Source: Paracoccaceae bacterium
GTDB lineage: Bacteria > Pseudomonadota > Alphaproteobacteria > Rhodobacterales > Rhodobacteraceae
Reading direction: 5' to 3'
Assembly: GCA_016744015.1 (NCBI GenBank)
Contig: JADGFD010000003.1
Coordinates: 186,001-250,000 of the forward strand
DNA: 64,000 nt
In this document: in pieces, positions 26,367 through 34,652 of the stretch
How positions within the stretch are numbered: position 1 is the stretch's first letter
Layout: every line of letters starts with the position of its first letter
Position numbers and translations under genes: made by a program
The notes under the pieces: model-generated
Seen by the model: the letters and a program-made list of their open reading frames with translations, nothing else
Database searches by the model: none
Told to the model about the DNA's origin: nothing

Positions 26367-28487
26367 CTAGTTAATCTTCACCGCAGTGCCTTTGACCGTC
26401 AGGATCCCGCCCGCCTTCACGGTGGTCGCCCCTCCGCCTTCAAAGTTTGCTGTTCCACCGCCTTTGGCCTTTAACGCGCCACTGGCCTCCAAATTCATCG
26501 CGCCACCCGCAGAGGCATCCAGCTTGCCGCTGGCCTCAACGGTTATGGTGGTTGAACTTATTTTAATCTCAGAGGACGTCATCTCAATGCTTGACCCGCC
26601 CACTGTGAGCTTGATTTTGGTGCCCGCTGTAATATCAAGCGTGTCACCCACATCAATGGTGTAATTTGCGCCCACATCGTCGGTTTTATCTGTCCCAATG
26701 GTAATAGTTTCGCTTTCGCCGATTGTCACACCGTTGGTTTTGGCAATATCTACCACCTGCAACCCGTCTTTAACCGTAAAGCTATGATCGCCGGTTTCCA
26801 GCTCCTCGGTTTTATTATGGTAAATCTTCTGTGTCAGGTCGCCCGGGTCGGTCTTTTCAAAGCCTATGCTGATTTCGGCATTATTTTTAATGGTTTCCTT
26901 ATAGTCTTTCTCGGATTGCAACCGGACAAACTCTTCATCTTTTTTATCCTCAAACACCAGCTCATGAAAGCCACCACCGCCTTTGGTGGTGTTGGACTTC
27001 ATCCCGTGCTGGGTCATATTTGCCGGAAAATCAAACGGGTGTTTTTTGGCTTCGTTATAGAGCATACCCGTCACAATTGGCCGGTCCGGGTTGCCCTCCT
27101 CAAACTGTACCACAACTTCCTGCCCGATGCGCGGAATGTGGAACACCCCCCAGCCCTGGCCAGACATGGTTTGCGCCACGCGAATAAAACAGGTGGTCTT
27201 TTCGTCTTTTTTGCCAACACGGTCCCAGTGGAACTGCACTTTGATGCGGCCATATTTATCGGTATAAATTTCATCGCCACTCGGGCCGGTTACCACCGCC
27301 GTTTGCACACCGGGGATAATAGGCCTCGGTGTCGTCAGCGGGGCGCGAAACGGCTCGGCTTTGAGCTGCACCGAAAACTCGCTCTCGTAGCTTTCTTTTT
27401 TGCCTTCGGCTTCATTGGGGTCTTTATTCTCATTGGTTTGGCCGTCTTTATCCTCATCCGTCTCGATTTGCAGCTTATGACTTGCGCCCAACACCAGATA
27501 TTCTTTGTTAAAATCCGCGCGCGGGTGCTCTTTCAGCTTAAATGTCCCGCCTACCGCCATAGTGCGCACATTGCTTTTGCCCCATGTGCGCTTATATTCC
27601 GAGGCCAGCGCCTCCGCCCGCACCCGCGTGCGGGTTTTGCCAAAATCAGCGGTGACATGAATGCCGGGGTAATCATAAACCTCAATATCTTTGTGGCTGT
27701 GCTTGCCCTTCGGGATCGCTGTGAGTGCCTTCAAATCAGTGGTTGGCTTGGTGAAATCATAATCCGTCAGGCTCACCTTACCTGTGTTCACCCGCTCACT
27801 GCTTTTCCATTCATAAATGTGGTCTTCGTCACGCTTAAAAGAGCCCGCTCCGCCGCCACTGCCGCCATCTTCCTTAAATTCAAACCGAATTTCGGCCGCG
27901 TCTTGCAATGGGGAATGAGAGCCAGAGCCGTCGGCCAACACCAGTGTCTCCTTACTGGAATCATGGGTGAAGAAATAATACATCCCCTCCTCTTCCATCA
28001 AACGCATCACAAATTCATAATCGGTCTCGCGATACTGCACGAGATATTCTCGTTTCTCATAAGTCGAAGAGGTTTTGTCCTGAATATCGGAAAACCCACG
28101 ATCAGAGAAGATCTCTTTAATCACCTCAAGCGCCGATTTTTCCTGAAAAATCCGGCAATCTGCGTGCAAGGTTAAAAACCAAGGCCAAGGCCGCACCTCA
28201 GCCCGATAAAGCCCCTGCCCGCCCATGCGCCCCTCAAAGGCGCAGCTAATGCAGTGGCCGTGCCAATAGCGGGTGTTGCCTTCTTCGTCATCTAGTTCCA
28301 GCGAGAGCCGCTGGCCCACCACATCTTCCATTTTCAGGTTGTGATCGGGTGAAATAAACTGGATATCGGTTTCGGTAAGCGTTGACATTTTCTCCGCAAC
28401 ATCCGCGCACACCAGTATCATTTTTTTTGGCCCCAAAGGGCCTTTCAGCCGCAGCTGCCTGTTTTCCAATACAATATCATTGGGCAT
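26367..28487 (-). CDS. vgrG: T6SS spike protein VgrG (TssI)
   Basis: A 706-aa VgrG. The gp27-like part occupies about 1-400, the gp5 OB-fold about 409-480 (DKYGRIKVQFHWDRVG, then GWGVFHIPRIGQEVVVQFEEG, the family hallmark). The C-terminal needle is made of short beta repeats (TVGGSSIEMTSSEIKIS, KAGGILTVKG). It ends at the needle without an added enzymatic domain, so it is a structural spike that should carry separate effectors. It is followed by the DUF6931-like and PAAR genes and preceded by a 92-aa orphan 36 bases upstream. Confidence 0.96.
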   Translation of the reverse strand: MPNDIVLENRQLRLKGPLGPKKMILVCADVAEKMSTLTETDIQFISPDHNLKMEDVVGQRLSLELDDEEGNTRYWHGHCISCAFEGRMGGQGLYRAEVRPWPWFLTLHADCRIFQEKSALEVIKEIFSDRGFSDIQDKTSSTYEKREYLVQYRETDYEFVMRLMEEEGMYYFFTHDSSKETLVLADGSGSHSPLQDAAEIRFEFKEDGGSGGGAGSFKRDEDHIYEWKSSERVNTGKVSLTDYDFTKPTTDLKALTAIPKGKHSHKDIEVYDYPGIHVTADFGKTRTRVRAEALASEYKRTWGKSNVRTMAVGGTFKLKEHPRADFNKEYLVLGASHKLQIETDEDKDGQTNENKDPNEAEGKKESYESEFSVQLKAEPFRAPLTTPRPIIPGVQTAVVTGPSGDEIYTDKYGRIKVQFHWDRVGKKDEKTTCFIRVAQTMSGQGWGVFHIPRIGQEVVVQFEEGNPDRPIVTGMLYNEAKKHPFDFPANMTQHGMKSNTTKGGGGFHELVFEDKKDEEFVRLQSEKDYKETIKNNAEISIGFEKTDPGDLTQKIYHNKTEELETGDHSFTVKDGLQVVDIAKTNGVTIGESETITIGTDKTDDVGANYTIDVGDTLDITAGTKIKLTVGGSSIEMTSSEIKISSTTITVEASGKLDASAGGAMNLEASGALKAKGGGTANFEGGGATTVKAGGILTVKGTAVKIN

Positions 28488-28523
28488 AAAATTCCCCTTT
28501 CAATATATATGAGCGCGCTAAAA

Positions 28524-28802
28524 TCATTTACGCTCTTCTTTAATATGGTCGTCTTGTCTTAGCCGGCCAATAATGCCGGGGTGGATACCCCAAAGAGAAT
28601 TCAGCACAACGCCCTCTTCAAGGTCCATATTCAACTCATATAGTGAGTTGTACTCATAATAAATAACCGGAGTCGGATAAAATTCCTCGCCCGATAGCAT
28701 AGCACTTAAGTATTCTTCGCCACTTAACAACCAGTAGCTCTCATCCGCGCCAACGACAATAACACATTCTTCAGTTTTTGCAGCACCCTCGTCACTCATC
28801 AC
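28524..28802 (-). CDS. Acidic 92-aa orphan protein coupled to the giant sheath gene
   Basis: I do not recognise this protein. It is small and acidic, with a short hydrophobic N-terminal strand (CVIVVGADESYWLLSG), a tyrosine-rich middle (PVIYYEYNSLYELN) and a charged C-terminus (DDHIKEERK). Its start overlaps the stop of the 1671-aa sheath-like gene in an ATGA arrangement (28799-28802), so the two are translationally coupled. It lies just upstream of vgrG. It could be a chaperone or assembly factor for the giant protein, or an immunity-type protein. Nothing in the sequence decides this. Confidence 0.7.
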   Translation of the reverse strand: MMSDEGAAKTEECVIVVGADESYWLLSGEEYLSAMLSGEEFYPTPVIYYEYNSLYELNMDLEEGVVLNSLWGIHPGIIGRLRQDDHIKEERK

Positions 28803-31800
28803 AAATCTCCCAATAGCGCGGCGAGGTCGGCGTCCATGTCGTCATCATCGTCATCATCATCCCCAAAACCAGCCAGCAGGTCGTCCATGCCGTCATCATC
28901 ATCGCCCAAATCCAGATCAAAATCGTCGTCACCGCCAAGATCCAAATCAAGGTCCAGGTCGTCATCGTCACCACCGATATCACTATCAAAGCCGTATTGG
29001 AAATCATCATCTCCGCCGCTGCTTTCACCATCATCAGCCGCCGCCGCGCCACCGCCCGCTGCCGCTTTTGGCGGCCCGCCCACTTGCTTGGCGCTTTTTG
29101 AAAGCCCAACACCTGTTTCCATGCGTGCCTTACCGCTTTTCATTTCTTTAGCCGCATCGCCCGACCAGATCCCGAGTAGCTCGCCGCCCCCGACCGCCTG
29201 AAACGAGCCAAGTTTCACTATGTTTTGCCCCTGCACAGACAGCACCGGCATAAAGCCCCGCGCCACCACCTCTGCCGCGCCGCTCACGCTCAGCAAGCGC
29301 TCGGTGCAAGGCAGCGCCACTTGGTCACCATACTGATCGGTCATATAATGAAACGGCATATCGTTGAGCGACATAATGCTGCCAAGGCTCATATCGCCGC
29401 CCTGCCGTGCTTTGGTTTCCGCCAAAAGCACCGCAACCAGCAGCGCCGGATTGGCCATCAGCATGCTCCGCATACCTTCCTTGACGTTGAATTCCTCATA
29501 GTCAAAACGGTCTAGCGGCTCGGTTTTCTTGCCATAAGGCATGCGTAGCATAAAGCGCGGGCTGGCAAGGCCGAGGTATTTTGCCTCGGGCATTTCGCCC
29601 AGCGCATCCCATGTTTTTGCCACCAACGGGTGGCGGTCTTCGGGTTTAACCCCCATAAATCCAGTGCTAATGGCGCTGATAAACGGCGCATCCATTTGCG
29701 CCGAAATCCGCGCCATCCGCGCCAATAGCTCCGCATGCGTTGGCGTTTCTTCCCACGTATAAAGCCCCACCACAGCCGAGATCGGCCCGCCGCTTTCGTC
29801 CTGCATCGGCTTTTCAACCAGCATGTCATAAAGCCCGCTTTGGCTGGCGTCATCCTGCGCGGCCAAATCAGCCGTAAATTCCTCCACGCTGACATCATAC
29901 ACCACCACCTCAAGCTCGGCGCTGGCTTCCACCCGCCGCCCCAATAGCTCAATCGAGCGCCACGCAGCCTCAATGGTTTGGAAATCAGGGTGGTGCAAAA
30001 CACTGCTCATGGCGGTTGAAAGCGCCTCATCTACGGCGGCAATCATCGCCTCCGAGCCGTTATCTACTGCCGCCACAATATGCGGCCCGATGATCCGTGA
30101 AATCAGGTCAGTTGTCGCACTGGCTTCGGGCTTTTCTGTCGTGTCGCCAATTAGATTCTGAAAGTCAGTTAGCCGCAAATCTGCCGGTGCATCAGCGCCT
30201 TTGCTGCGTTTTTTACTCAGGGCTTTAAAATCTCCAAATTCCCCCCCCCACGCTTTCATACGCTCGACATTCTGCTCAAAATTCCGGCCTGAATTGAGGT
30301 CGCGCCGCAGCATGTAAAGCTCGTTAAACAGCTCCACATTTTCAAAAAGCTCGTCAGGGTGCAGGTCATCCAGCTCGTTCAGCTCCACCTCCACCGCTGA
30401 GCCATCATTGCCCAAGGGCAGCGTCAGCGTGGTGCGGAAGCGCATAACCACGTCTTCCATCGTATCAAAATCGAGCTTAAAGGCTTTTCGCTTACCAAGC
30501 GCCTCGCCTATTTCCAAATCACCCTTGTTGCCCCGACCCGAGAAATCTCCAAGCACGGCAATGCGAAATTTGCGGCGAGAGCCCGCCTCATGCTGCACCT
30601 TGGCCGCGCTCATTGAGCCAAAATCCGGCTTGAAGGCTGGTTTTTTGGGCTTTGGCGGCGGGGCGGCTGGGGTGTCTTCAACATCATCAATCTCCAAATC
30701 ATCAAGGCCGGAATCTGCCAATAGGTCGTCCAAATCACCGCTGCTATCATCATCAGCCAGCAAGTCGTCTAGGTCACCATTACCGTCATCATCCGCCAAT
30801 AAAGCATCCAAATCGTCATCATCCGAATCGTCGGCCAATAGGCTATCCAGATCATCTGCTGGGTCTTCCTCGTCACCCACGCCCGCCAATAGCGCATCCA
30901 AATCGTTATCGGCTTGGTCATCATCGTCACCGGATAGCAACGCATCCAAGTCGTCGTTTTCCTCTTCATCACCGTCAACATCTGCCAGCAAGGCGTCCAG
31001 ATCAAGGTCCCCGGCGTCATCCTCATCGTCACCCAAACCCAGCAGGCTATCCAGATCATCGTCCTGATCACCATCACCTTCCGGCGCGTCTTTTGATACA
31101 TCCGCTAACAGGTCATCAAGATCAAGCTCGTCCGCTTCATCCCCCGTCTCCTCTGCCGCCATGCCAGCTAGCAAATCATCCAGTCCGTCATCTTCCTCAT
31201 CAGCGATATCGTCCGCCATGCCCGCCAGCATATCTTCCAAACCATCCTCAGAGGCCTCACCCTCCGGTTCATCCACTGCCATGTCAGCAAGCGGGTCGTC
31301 CAACCCATCATCGCCATTATCTTCCTGAGCCGAGTCTTCTGTCACGCCTGCCAGCAAGCTCTCCAAGTCGTCCTCAGAATCCCCATCCTCAGGTTCATCT
31401 GCAGCCATATCTGCGAGCAAATCGTCTAGCCCATCGTCGGAGTCTTCTTCATCAACCGTGTCATCGGCCATGCCCGCCAGCATGTCGTCCAAGTCGTCGT
31501 CAACGGCCTCATCTTCGGGCTCATCTGCCGCCATGCCAGCTAGCAAATCATCCAGCCCGTTATCCTCCTCATCAGCGCTACCGTCCGCCATGCCAGCGAG
31601 CAGGTCTTCCAAACCATCTTCAGCAGCCTCATCCTCAGGTTCATCGGCAGCCATATCCGCAAGCAAATCGTCTAACCCATCGTCGGAGTCTTCTTCGTCA
31701 ACCGTGTCATCCGCCATGCCTGCCAGCAGGTCTTCAGTGCCGTCGGCTTCCGGCTCATCTTCAGGCGCCTCTTCGGCCAGGCTTTCCAGTATGCTGGCGT

Positions 31801-33814
31801 CGGCAGCATCGTCAACAATTTCCTCTTCAACCGCCGCTTCAGCCATCTCCCCGAGCACGTCTTCAAGGCCACTATCCTCAGCGTCATCCTCTGGAGCCTC
31901 TTTCGCGATGTCAGCCAGCATATCTTCCAAGCCGTCATCTCCGAGCGTCTCTTCAATGGATGCCTCCGCCATCTCCGCCAGAATGCCACCAGAGTCATCT
32001 GTCCCATCATCTTCCTCAGGCACCTCTGCGGCCATATCAGCCAACAGGTCTTCCAGCCCGTCCTCTTCGGCCTCGTCCTCATCCTGCGTCTCAGCTAAGT
32101 CCGCCAAAATGCCATCTGACCCATCGGGCTCCGCATCCTCAGGCGCCTCATCCGCCATATCAGCCAACAGGTCTTCCACGCCGCCATTCTCGGGTTCTTC
32201 CGCCACCGCGGCCTCCGCCATATCGCCTAGCAGCTCGTCAACACCCGTGTTTTCCTCTGGCTCTTCCACTGGCGCTTCACTGGCCATCCCCGCCAAAATA
32301 TCGCCGGACAAGTCATCCTCCGGTTCATCCTCAGGCGCATCTTGGGCCATGCCAGCGAGCACATCGCCAACACCGTCCTCCTCAGGCACCTCTTCCACCG
32401 CATCCGCAGCCAAGCCCGCAAGCGCATCCTCCGTGGCAGTGCCCTCAGGAGCTTCTTCCGGCGCGGCCTGCGCCATATCCGCCAAGATACCCACGCTTTC
32501 ATCCGGCGTTTTTTCCTCGGCTTCCAGGCTCGCTGCCACATCTGCCAGCATGTCATCCGTGCCATCGTCCTCAGGCGTTTCCTCTTCCGCGCTCTCGGCC
32601 AAGCCTTCCAAAACACTAGTAGATGCATCGTCGTCTGCCTCGTCTTCCGGTGCCTGCTCGGCCATATCGGACAACAGATCATCCACACCGTCATCCGCCG
32701 GAACCTCTTCCACCACATCTGCGGCCAAGCCTGCCAAGGTGTCTTCGGTCGCCGTATCTTCCGGCACATCCTCCAGCGCATCCGTCGCTAACCCAGCCAA
32801 AATATCTGCACTTTCATCCACGACTTCAACCGCTTCAATCCCGGCCTCCGCCATGCCTGCAAGCGCATCTTCAACCGATGTATCTGCCTCAGGCTCATCC
32901 GGCGCGTCTTCTGCCAGCCCCGCCAGCACATCAGCGCTCTCATCTACCTTGGGCATGTCCTCAATTTCAGCGCTCGCCAGCCCTTTGAGCGCATCCTCAA
33001 CACTGGTATCCGGAGCAGCCTCTTCCGCGCCGCTTTCAGCCATGCCTGCAAGAATATCCGCCGAGTCATCGGCCTCGGGTTCTGGCTCCACGGCAGAGCC
33101 GGCTAGCCCTGCCAGCGCATCAGCGGTTGACGTATCAGGTGCTGCCTCTTCAGGGGCGTCAGCCGCCAAGCCCGCCAGCACGTCAGCGCTGGTGTCTTTG
33201 GCGGCTTCCGCTGCCGGAGCTGCCGCGGCCATGCTGGCCAAAATATCACCGCTGTTGTCTGTTGGCGCAGCCGCCTCTTCCGGGGCCGCCGCCTTCATGG
33301 CATCAAAAGCCGCTTCCTGCTCATCAGCCGCGCCCGCGCCCAGCGCCAAGGCACGTAGCTGGTCGAGGTTGCCCACGAGGCGCTCAATCAACTCCTCCGC
33401 GCCAGCTTTGCCATCCATATAGGTCATCAAGTTTGCAAGCTGAGTGCGCGCCTCCAGCAATTTGCGCAGCGGCTCGACCTTCCGCGCAATTTCTGCGGGG
33501 CTAAAATCACTCATCTTTTCAAACACAAGATCAACCGACAGGTTACCCTCACCGCTCAGCGTATTGGGCACGCTAAACGCGGCGCGCGGCTTCATCGCCT
33601 TCATCCGGCTGTCAAAATTATCAATATCAATTTCAAGGAATTTCCGGTCAGCCACGCTGCCGGTTGGCACCTCTGACTTGCCCGAAAGATCAGACATAAC
33701 CCCCATCACAAAGGGCAGCTGCACCTTTTTCTGCGCACCATAAACCTCCACATCATATTCGATCTGGACTCGTGGCGCGCGGTTACGGCTTAGGAATTTT
33801 TGACTGCCCGACAT
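28799..33814 (-). CDS. Giant T6SS sheath-like protein: TssB + acidic repeats + TssB-like + TssC-like
   Basis: 1671 aa. Residues 1-160 are a complete TssB (VipA) domain nearly matching the separate TssB at 46561 (for example KKVQLPFVMGVMSDLSGKSE and LRKLLEARTQL). Residues about 186-1048 are acidic repeats of D-x-L-L-A-x-M-A type, roughly 35 good copies plus decayed ones. Residues about 1077-1180 (FRIAVLGDFSGRG, FKLDFDTMEDV, ELNELDDLHPDEL) align motif by motif with TssB. Residues about 1211-1575 resemble TssC (AAWRSIELLGRRV, GFMGVKPEDRHP, FMLRMPYGKKTEPLDRFDYEEF). The tail (about 1590-1671) is again Asp-rich and ends with DDLLAGFG and AALLGDL. Normal tssB and tssC are also in the operon, so this is an additional component, not a replacement. 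Its stop overlaps the 92-aa orphan, and its start is one base after the stop of a sodium-channel gene. A role as a second sheath, cap or length regulator is inference. Confidence 0.92.
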   Translation of the reverse strand: MSGSQKFLSRNRAPRVQIEYDVEVYGAQKKVQLPFVMGVMSDLSGKSEVPTGSVADRKFLEIDIDNFDSRMKAMKPRAAFSVPNTLSGEGNLSVDLVFEKMSDFSPAEIARKVEPLRKLLEARTQLANLMTYMDGKAGAEELIERLVGNLDQLRALALGAGAADEQEAAFDAMKAAAPEEAAAPTDNSGDILASMAAAAPAAEAAKDTSADVLAGLAADAPEEAAPDTSTADALAGLAGSAVEPEPEADDSADILAGMAESGAEEAAPDTSVEDALKGLASAEIEDMPKVDESADVLAGLAEDAPDEPEADTSVEDALAGMAEAGIEAVEVVDESADILAGLATDALEDVPEDTATEDTLAGLAADVVEEVPADDGVDDLLSDMAEQAPEDEADDDASTSVLEGLAESAEEETPEDDGTDDMLADVAASLEAEEKTPDESVGILADMAQAAPEEAPEGTATEDALAGLAADAVEEVPEEDGVGDVLAGMAQDAPEDEPEDDLSGDILAGMASEAPVEEPEENTGVDELLGDMAEAAVAEEPENGGVEDLLADMADEAPEDAEPDGSDGILADLAETQDEDEAEEDGLEDLLADMAAEVPEEDDGTDDSGGILAEMAEASIEETLGDDGLEDMLADIAKEAPEDDAEDSGLEDVLGEMAEAAVEEEIVDDAADASILESLAEEAPEDEPEADGTEDLLAGMADDTVDEEDSDDGLDDLLADMAADEPEDEAAEDGLEDLLAGMADGSADEEDNGLDDLLAGMAADEPEDEAVDDDLDDMLAGMADDTVDEEDSDDGLDDLLADMAADEPEDGDSEDDLESLLAGVTEDSAQEDNGDDGLDDPLADMAVDEPEGEASEDGLEDMLAGMADDIADEEDDGLDDLLAGMAAEETGDEADELDLDDLLADVSKDAPEGDGDQDDDLDSLLGLGDDEDDAGDLDLDALLADVDGDEEENDDLDALLSGDDDDQADNDLDALLAGVGDEEDPADDLDSLLADDSDDDDLDALLADDDGNGDLDDLLADDDSSGDLDDLLADSGLDDLEIDDVEDTPAAPPPKPKKPAFKPDFGSMSAAKVQHEAGSRRKFRIAVLGDFSGRGNKGDLEIGEALGKRKAFKLDFDTMEDVVMRFRTTLTLPLGNDGSAVEVELNELDDLHPDELFENVELFNELYMLRRDLNSGRNFEQNVERMKAWGGEFGDFKALSKKRSKGADAPADLRLTDFQNLIGDTTEKPEASATTDLISRIIGPHIVAAVDNGSEAMIAAVDEALSTAMSSVLHHPDFQTIEAAWRSIELLGRRVEASAELEVVVYDVSVEEFTADLAAQDDASQSGLYDMLVEKPMQDESGGPISAVVGLYTWEETPTHAELLARMARISAQMDAPFISAISTGFMGVKPEDRHPLVAKTWDALGEMPEAKYLGLASPRFMLRMPYGKKTEPLDRFDYEEFNVKEGMRSMLMANPALLVAVLLAETKARQGGDMSLGSIMSLNDMPFHYMTDQYGDQVALPCTERLLSVSGAAEVVARGFMPVLSVQGQNIVKLGSFQAVGGGELLGIWSGDAAKEMKSGKARMETGVGLSKSAKQVGGPPKAAAGGGAAAADDGESSGGDDDFQYGFDSDIGGDDDDLDLDLDLGGDDDFDLDLGDDDDGMDDLLAGFGDDDDDDDDMDADLAALLGDL
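30680..33262 (-). repeat. Coding array of acidic D-x-L-L-A-x-M-A repeats
   Basis: The array lies inside the giant sheath-like gene. The early part alternates AGLA/AGMA units separated by 15-20 residues of Glu, Pro and Ala; the later part is richer in Asp with closer units. A larger unit of 82 codons is directly repeated: DNA at 31384-31481 and 31630-31728 is nearly identical, offset by 246 bp. This is recent tandem expansion kept in frame. Confidence 0.9.
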
Positions 33815-33815
33815 G

Positions 33816-34652
33816 CTAACTTTTTTCCTTCAGCAACGCTTTCATCTCGGCTAGCTCTGCTTTGGTTTCCTCGTTGGATTTCATCACCATGTTCAAAATC
33901 CGCTCCAGTTCCTGGTCTTGCGCCTCTTCCACAGCCGCCTGCATGGTGTTTACCAAAATACCAATAAACAGGTTGAGCACCGCAAAGGATGTTGCCACGA
34001 TAAAGGGCACAAACAGGAGCCACGCCCAAGGAAATTCCTCCATAATTGGCCGTACGATCCCCATCGACCAGCTCTCCAGCGTCATGATCTGGAACAGCGA
34101 ATAAAGGCTTTCGCCAATGGTGCCAAACCATTGCGGAAACGCCTCTGAGTAAAGCATCGTCGCCATCACGGCGAAGATGTAATACACGATAAACAGCAAG
34201 ATAATCACCGCACCCATGCCCGGTAGCGCCTCCAGCAGCGCACGAATAACGGAGCGCAATTGCGGCACGACCGAGAGGATACGCATGGCGCGAATAACCC
34301 TGAGTGCGCGCAGTACTGAAAGGTTTGTGTCAGTCGGCAGCAAGCCAACAGACACGATCGTCAGGTCAAACAGGTTCCATGGCGACTTGAAAAACCTAAA
34401 GCCAAAGGCATAGATTTTGATCGCCATTTCAGCCACGAAGACCCAAAGCACAATGTTATCAAAAACCGTCAGCACAGGCCCGATAACATCGCTCACACGC
34501 GCCGAAGTGCTAAGCCCCAAGGTGAGCGCATTTAGCACGATCAACCCAAGGATGGAGTATCGGATGCGCGGACTTTCAATCCACTGCGCTAACTTCCAGC
34601 GCGTGCTGCCTTCTTTTGCATCTGTGATCTCGGCCATACCATCCCTCGTCAT
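33816..34652 (-). CDS. NaChBac-type sodium channel embedded in the T6SS operon
   Basis: 278 aa (263-273 if a later start is used). It has six membrane helices, an S4 sensor (LRALRVIRAMRILSV), the selectivity filter TLESWSM and an S6 (AVLNLFIGILVNTMQ), followed by a long charged C-terminal coiled coil (QELERILNMVMKSNEE, ETKAELAEMKALLKE). The filter region and the following GIVRP are shared with the channel at 464-1240, but the rest differs, so they are diverged paralogues. The start forms an ATGA overlap with the upstream coiled-coil gene and the stop is one base before the giant sheath gene. It is therefore a true operon member. Its T6SS role is unknown. Confidence 0.93.
   Translation of the reverse strand: MTRDGMAEITDAKEGSTRWKLAQWIESPRIRYSILGLIVLNALTLGLSTSARVSDVIGPVLTVFDNIVLWVFVAEMAIKIYAFGFRFFKSPWNLFDLTIVSVGLLPTDTNLSVLRALRVIRAMRILSVVPQLRSVIRALLEALPGMGAVIILLFIVYYIFAVMATMLYSEAFPQWFGTIGESLYSLFQIMTLESWSMGIVRPIMEEFPWAWLLFVPFIVATSFAVLNLFIGILVNTMQAAVEEAQDQELERILNMVMKSNEETKAELAEMKALLKEKS

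Noticed and set aside
26784-28175. 463-codon plus-strand open frame opposite vgrG
   Set aside because: It is antisense to well-conserved VgrG and has no recognisable protein pattern.
30680-33262. Possible CRISPR or other non-coding tandem array
   Set aside because: The units are of unequal length, multiples of three, and keep one open reading frame; there are no constant repeats with unique spacers.
30652-33422. Long plus-strand open frames rich in Ser or Pro/His opposite the giant sheath gene
   Set aside because: They are mirror images of the acidic repeat codons (GAC/GAT/GAA read backwards) with no domain, start site or composition of a real protein.
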